Positions 5,546-8,128 of a stretch of DNA of 8,128 nt are shown here, piece after piece (the first letter of the stretch is position 1; every line of letters starts with the position of its first letter). A program made the translations under genes and the position numbers. The stretch comes from Deltaproteobacteria bacterium (GTDB taxonomy: Bacteria > Myxococcota_A > UBA796). Location of the stretch: positions 2,072 through 10,199 of the forward strand of contig PALY01000013.1 in the NCBI GenBank assembly GCA_002707085.1, in the 5' to 3' direction. The notes under the pieces are model-generated. The model searched no databases and was not told the origin of the DNA. It saw only the letters and a program-made list of their open reading frames with translations.

Positions 5546-6829
5546 TCAAGGTAGATCGTCGGGAGAATCTTGTGTCAGCTTGTCTGCGGGTCCCACCTGT
5601 GGCGGTGTGAAAAACATCTCTGCCTGCTCTGGGGCTATCCAGCCCATGTCTGCTGCAGTTTGATAGCCAACCTTGAGTTGAAATAGTTGGCTGATTTCTT
5701 GTTCTTCCTTTGGGCTGAGCGGGATGTCTACACTCATCAACTCGGCGTACCGCTGCGGGTACAGGGGATCTGCGAATGGTTCTACATAGCCTTCGGGGTT
5801 TTGGGCAAGGTTGGTGTCCAGGTCGTAGGTATCTCTGGCCCCCAAGGCATGGCCGATTTCGTGCGCCATCGTAGCGAGCGCATAGGAAGGGTTTGATTCG
5901 TCGATGTCTACGAAGATGACTGCCACGCGGCCTTTTCGACTGCCACGAGAATGGCTGGCAATGTCTTTGCTGCCGCTTCCATAGACGACGTATGCTTTGA
6001 CTGTGTAGTCATCGACAGGCACGCCTTGATCTAAGGCGAGTTGGCGGAAATAGCGTGGGTACTTCCAAGCCTTGAGCATGGCGCCGAACCAAGACGTGCC
6101 TTCTGCCGACATGTCGGGTGGTGCGACATCGATGGCGAAGGGGCCTCGGGTTTCCAGTCTGAAGCGGCGTTCAGGGGTCCCCGTATATCGGCTGTACTCG
6201 GTGTTGAACCATGCACCAAGATCTCTCAGGCTTGGTGTGGTTGCTTTTTCGCTGGGTCCACGATTCAGTTGACGGATGATATTGGCACCGGTGTCCGATC
6301 GTGGTGCGAATTGAATAATTCCAATTGTGATCGGGGCATTTCCTTGGACTTGTTGGGCATCGAACTTCAAGTGTTCGACGACTTTGTATAGAAAGGCCAC
6401 GAAGATAAGCAGCACGAACAATTGTCGGCGGCGGATGGAACGGGCAGAAAGATCCTGTTTGGCTTTACACTTTGCGCATAGCAGTAGACCGTTGGCATCA
6501 GCGATGCAGCCCGGACAAATTGCTTTGTCGCACCCTGTACAAGTTCGCGCCGCGAATTGAGCGGGATGATCGATACAAAAAGCAGACTGTGAACGCCCTA
6601 TGGGTTCTTCGACGATCACAACCATGGCCCCTGCTTGTCGCAGCCGATCAGCGGTTGTGTGGGCTTTGTCCAGGTCTCTTGTGACCCGTGTGACGAGCGG
6701 TAACTCCGCAGGAGTGACAGGCCGGTTTCGGGGCAAAACATCGTCGAGACGGGACGGCACATCGGGCAGCCGCACCATGATGACGGCCCATCGGGAATCC
6801 TGTGTTTGGCTATCGGAGGCTTTAGTCAC
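5546..6829 (-). CDS. Membrane-anchored B-box zinc finger / HExxHxxGxxD metalloprotease fusion
   Basis: With the GTG start at 6829 the protein has 427 residues. Residues 13-76 (RWAVIMVRLP to GAMVVIVEEP) form a small alpha/beta domain resembling the L7/L12 C-terminal type. Residues 85-121 are a zinc finger, C-x2-H-x8-C-x2-C-x4-C-x2-C-x9-C-x2-C, like a B-box with the last pair CxxC. RRR and one membrane segment (about 136-152) follow, so by the positive-inside rule the finger is cytoplasmic and the rest extracytoplasmic. HEIGHALGARD (323-333) gives zinc ligands H323, H327 and probably D333, with Glu324 catalytic and ELMS (363-366) a likely Met-turn. An Asp third ligand is known from snapalysin-type metzincins. 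The start is unsure: ATG 6778 would cut the first strand, ATG 6865 would overlap the divergent gene, and none has a good ribosome binding site. Substrate unknown. Confidence 0.85.
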   Translation of the reverse strand: MTKASDSQTQDSRWAVIMVRLPDVPSRLDDVLPRNRPVTPAELPLVTRVTRDLDKAHTTADRLRQAGAMVVIVEEPIGRSQSAFCIDHPAQFAARTCTGCDKAICPGCIADANGLLLCAKCKAKQDLSARSIRRRQLFVLLIFVAFLYKVVEHLKFDAQQVQGNAPITIGIIQFAPRSDTGANIIRQLNRGPSEKATTPSLRDLGAWFNTEYSRYTGTPERRFRLETRGPFAIDVAPPDMSAEGTSWFGAMLKAWKYPRYFRQLALDQGVPVDDYTVKAYVVYGSGSKDIASHSRGSRKGRVAVIFVDIDESNPSYALATMAHEIGHALGARDTYDLDTNLAQNPEGYVEPFADPLYPQRYAELMSVDIPLSPKEEQEISQLFQLKVGYQTAADMGWIAPEQAEMFFTPPQVGPADKLTQDSPDDLP

Positions 6830-6854
6830 CCGTTTAGGATAGACGACAGCGGCT

Positions 6855-8128
6855 ATGTCCAGCATCCTATTGGCATTGATAAGTGCGGTCGCCCTCGTCA
6901 CGATGGGTGATCTACGTGCAAATATTGCGCCGGCAATCGGGCTTATGCTTGTTTGGGGGAGTCTCGTTTGGTTGCTCCCAAGGCCTCGATTTGGTGTGCA
7001 TGCTTTGTTGTGGACGGCTTTGGCAGTCCGCGCCATCTTGGTGTTTTCCGAGCCCACGCTATCGGATGATGTCTTTCGATATCTTTGGGAAGGTAAGGTC
7101 GCTTGGGAAGGTGGCAATCCCTATGTTCATGCGCCTTCCAATCCCATTTGGGATGCATGGGGTCCCGACTCAATCCGCAGTCGCGTGGCGCATCCGGATG
7201 TACCTGCAATCTATCCACCATTGGCGCTGTGGTTTTTTGGTCTGATAGGAAAGCTCGCCTATGCCCCATGGAGCGCAAAGGTTGTGATGGGCGTGGTGGA
7301 TGCCCTGGTTGCATTCACCATGGCAAGGATTCTTCATCGACGAGGGCGGGCTTTGGGACCGGCTTGGTTGTATGCACTGCACCCGCTCGGTGCAGTGGAG
7401 TCAGCAGGCAGTGGCCACATGGAGCCATTAGCGATTTTGTGTGTTCTCCAGGCGATAGAGGCCTGGGACAAGCAAGGTGAGGGCGGTGGTTGGGCTGTAC
7501 TGGGCATGTGGTTCAAGCTGTTGCCTGCGGCCATCCTTCCGCGAATTTGGCGAGGGCGTCCAGGCCTGATTCTGGCGGGATTGTTCGTGGGTGCTTTGTC
7601 GGCCTACCCTTTTATGAGTTCCGGTGAGAACATCATGACGGGCATGACCACGTATGTGCAGCACTGGTCATTTAATGGGGCGCTATTCCCGTTGTTCGAA
7701 TGGGCCTTCGCAGGTTGGGCGCGGCCAATCGCCATGCTTGTTGGTTTATTTTGTGTGGTTCGCGCAATCCGTGTTCATGTTGCTCCGGAAAGGATTGCGC
7801 TGTGGGCTGGAGGGGCTTTTGTCTTGCTTTCTCCCACCTTGCACCCCTGGTACGTCCTTTGGGTGTGGGTACCGGCCTTGATCTGTGGTGTTCGTTCATG
7901 GTCGATCCTCGCTACTTTGATTCCTTTGTCCTACGCTGCATTGGCCAGCTATGACCCGTTGACCAGTTCGTGGGAGGAACCGTGGTGGCCGCCCCTGTTG
8001 TCGACTGTGCCCTTCCTGCTGGTGTTGGTGTGGGAGTCCGTGCATCACGCGACCCAGCCGGGGCCTTGGGCGCCTGGACCTGTACAGCGAAAGCGGCGAT
8101 CTGTATCCCGGACGGAACCCGACGCCTC
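6855..8128 (+). CDS. Multi-pass GT-C glycosyltransferase, GT87/mannosyltransferase-like (3' end outside window)
   Basis: The frame runs open from ATG 6855 to the right edge, giving 424 residues; an in-frame TAG at 6840-6842 fixes the upstream limit. The protein is strongly hydrophobic with about ten membrane segments, the first at residues 3-17. The first large loop carries an Asp pair (D71-D72) in SDDVFRYLWEGKV, followed by GGNPYVHAP (86-94), HPDVPAIYPPLA (113-124), SGHMEPLA (186-193) and SPTLHPWYVLW (326-336). This order of motifs is typical of polyprenol-phosphate-sugar-dependent GT-C enzymes of the GT87/DUF2029 kind, which move mannose or another sugar to a lipid or glycan on the outer side of the membrane; the Asp in the first loop is usually catalytic. 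The exact sugar is not known. The visible end is basic and cytoplasm-like (QRKRR), so little is probably missing. It starts back to back with the protease gene. Confidence 0.88.
   Translation, partial: MSSILLALISAVALVTMGDLRANIAPAIGLMLVWGSLVWLLPRPRFGVHALLWTALAVRAILVFSEPTLSDDVFRYLWEGKVAWEGGNPYVHAPSNPIWDAWGPDSIRSRVAHPDVPAIYPPLALWFFGLIGKLAYAPWSAKVVMGVVDALVAFTMARILHRRGRALGPAWLYALHPLGAVESAGSGHMEPLAILCVLQAIEAWDKQGEGGGWAVLGMWFKLLPAAILPRIWRGRPGLILAGLFVGALSAYPFMSSGENIMTGMTTYVQHWSFNGALFPLFEWAFAGWARPIAMLVGLFCVVRAIRVHVAPERIALWAGGAFVLLSPTLHPWYVLWVWVPALICGVRSWSILATLIPLSYAALASYDPLTSSWEEPWWPPLLSTVPFLLVLVWESVHHATQPGPWAPGPVQRKRRSVSRTEPDA

Noticed and set aside
5533..5562. Small inverted repeats (GACGG-AAG-CCGTC at 5535-5547, CCGACG with CGTCGG) between convergent stops as a terminator
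   Set aside because: The stems are 5-6 pairs, compete with one another and have no T-run on either strand.
6830..7117. Upstream extension of the protease frame on the - strand to an ATG at 7117
   Set aside because: It lies antisense to the well-supported glycosyltransferase, is low in complexity and has no domain signal; the recognisable protease sequence begins only near 6793.

Overview
The window reads as ordinary bacterial chromosome of moderate GC (judged by eye), densely packed with protein genes on both strands. I see no rRNA, tRNA, CRISPR array, transposase or phage gene. The best lineage clue is the large lipoprotein built from tandem MopE-type Asp/Cys-rich repeats. Such proteins are especially abundant in Myxococcota, Bradymonadota and relatives (the former Deltaproteobacteria). 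An RGG-tailed DEAD-box helicase, a DUF547 secreted protein and a B-box/metalloprotease fusion fit such a genome, but the assignment is an inference.

Layout from the left: (1) the 3' part of a DEAD-box RNA helicase (1-1026, +), entering the window inside helicase motif III and ending in an RGG/RDGG/GGGNS tail. (2) Two small + strand genes: a 107-residue protein that looks like a miniature flagellar axial (rod) protein (1107-1430), preceded by a hairpin touching its ribosome binding site, and an unrecognised helical 104-residue protein (1509-1823). (3) A convergent - strand pair (4809 down to 1827): a secreted DUF547 protein followed, after a single base, by a 747-residue lipoprotein with eight complete MopE-type units, one degenerate half unit and a C-terminal C-type lectin domain. 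(4) A divergent + strand pair (4849-5531): a single-domain rhodanese lacking the catalytic cysteine, overlapping by an ATGA junction an unrecognised 115-residue protein. (5) A - strand membrane-anchored protein (6829 down to 5546) joining a B-box-like zinc finger to an extracytoplasmic HExxHxxGxxD metalloprotease domain. (6) A divergent + strand multi-pass GT-C/GT87-type mannosyltransferase-like gene (6855 onwards), cut by the right edge.

Much of the window encodes envelope or surface functions. The DUF547 protein and the MopE/lectin lipoprotein are almost certainly cotranscribed and both exported. The protease is predicted to face the periplasm, and the glycosyltransferase probably builds polyprenol-linked or surface glycans. 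The two small + strand pairs are the least understood parts. Intergenic spaces are all under 100 bases and hold no convincing intrinsic terminator.
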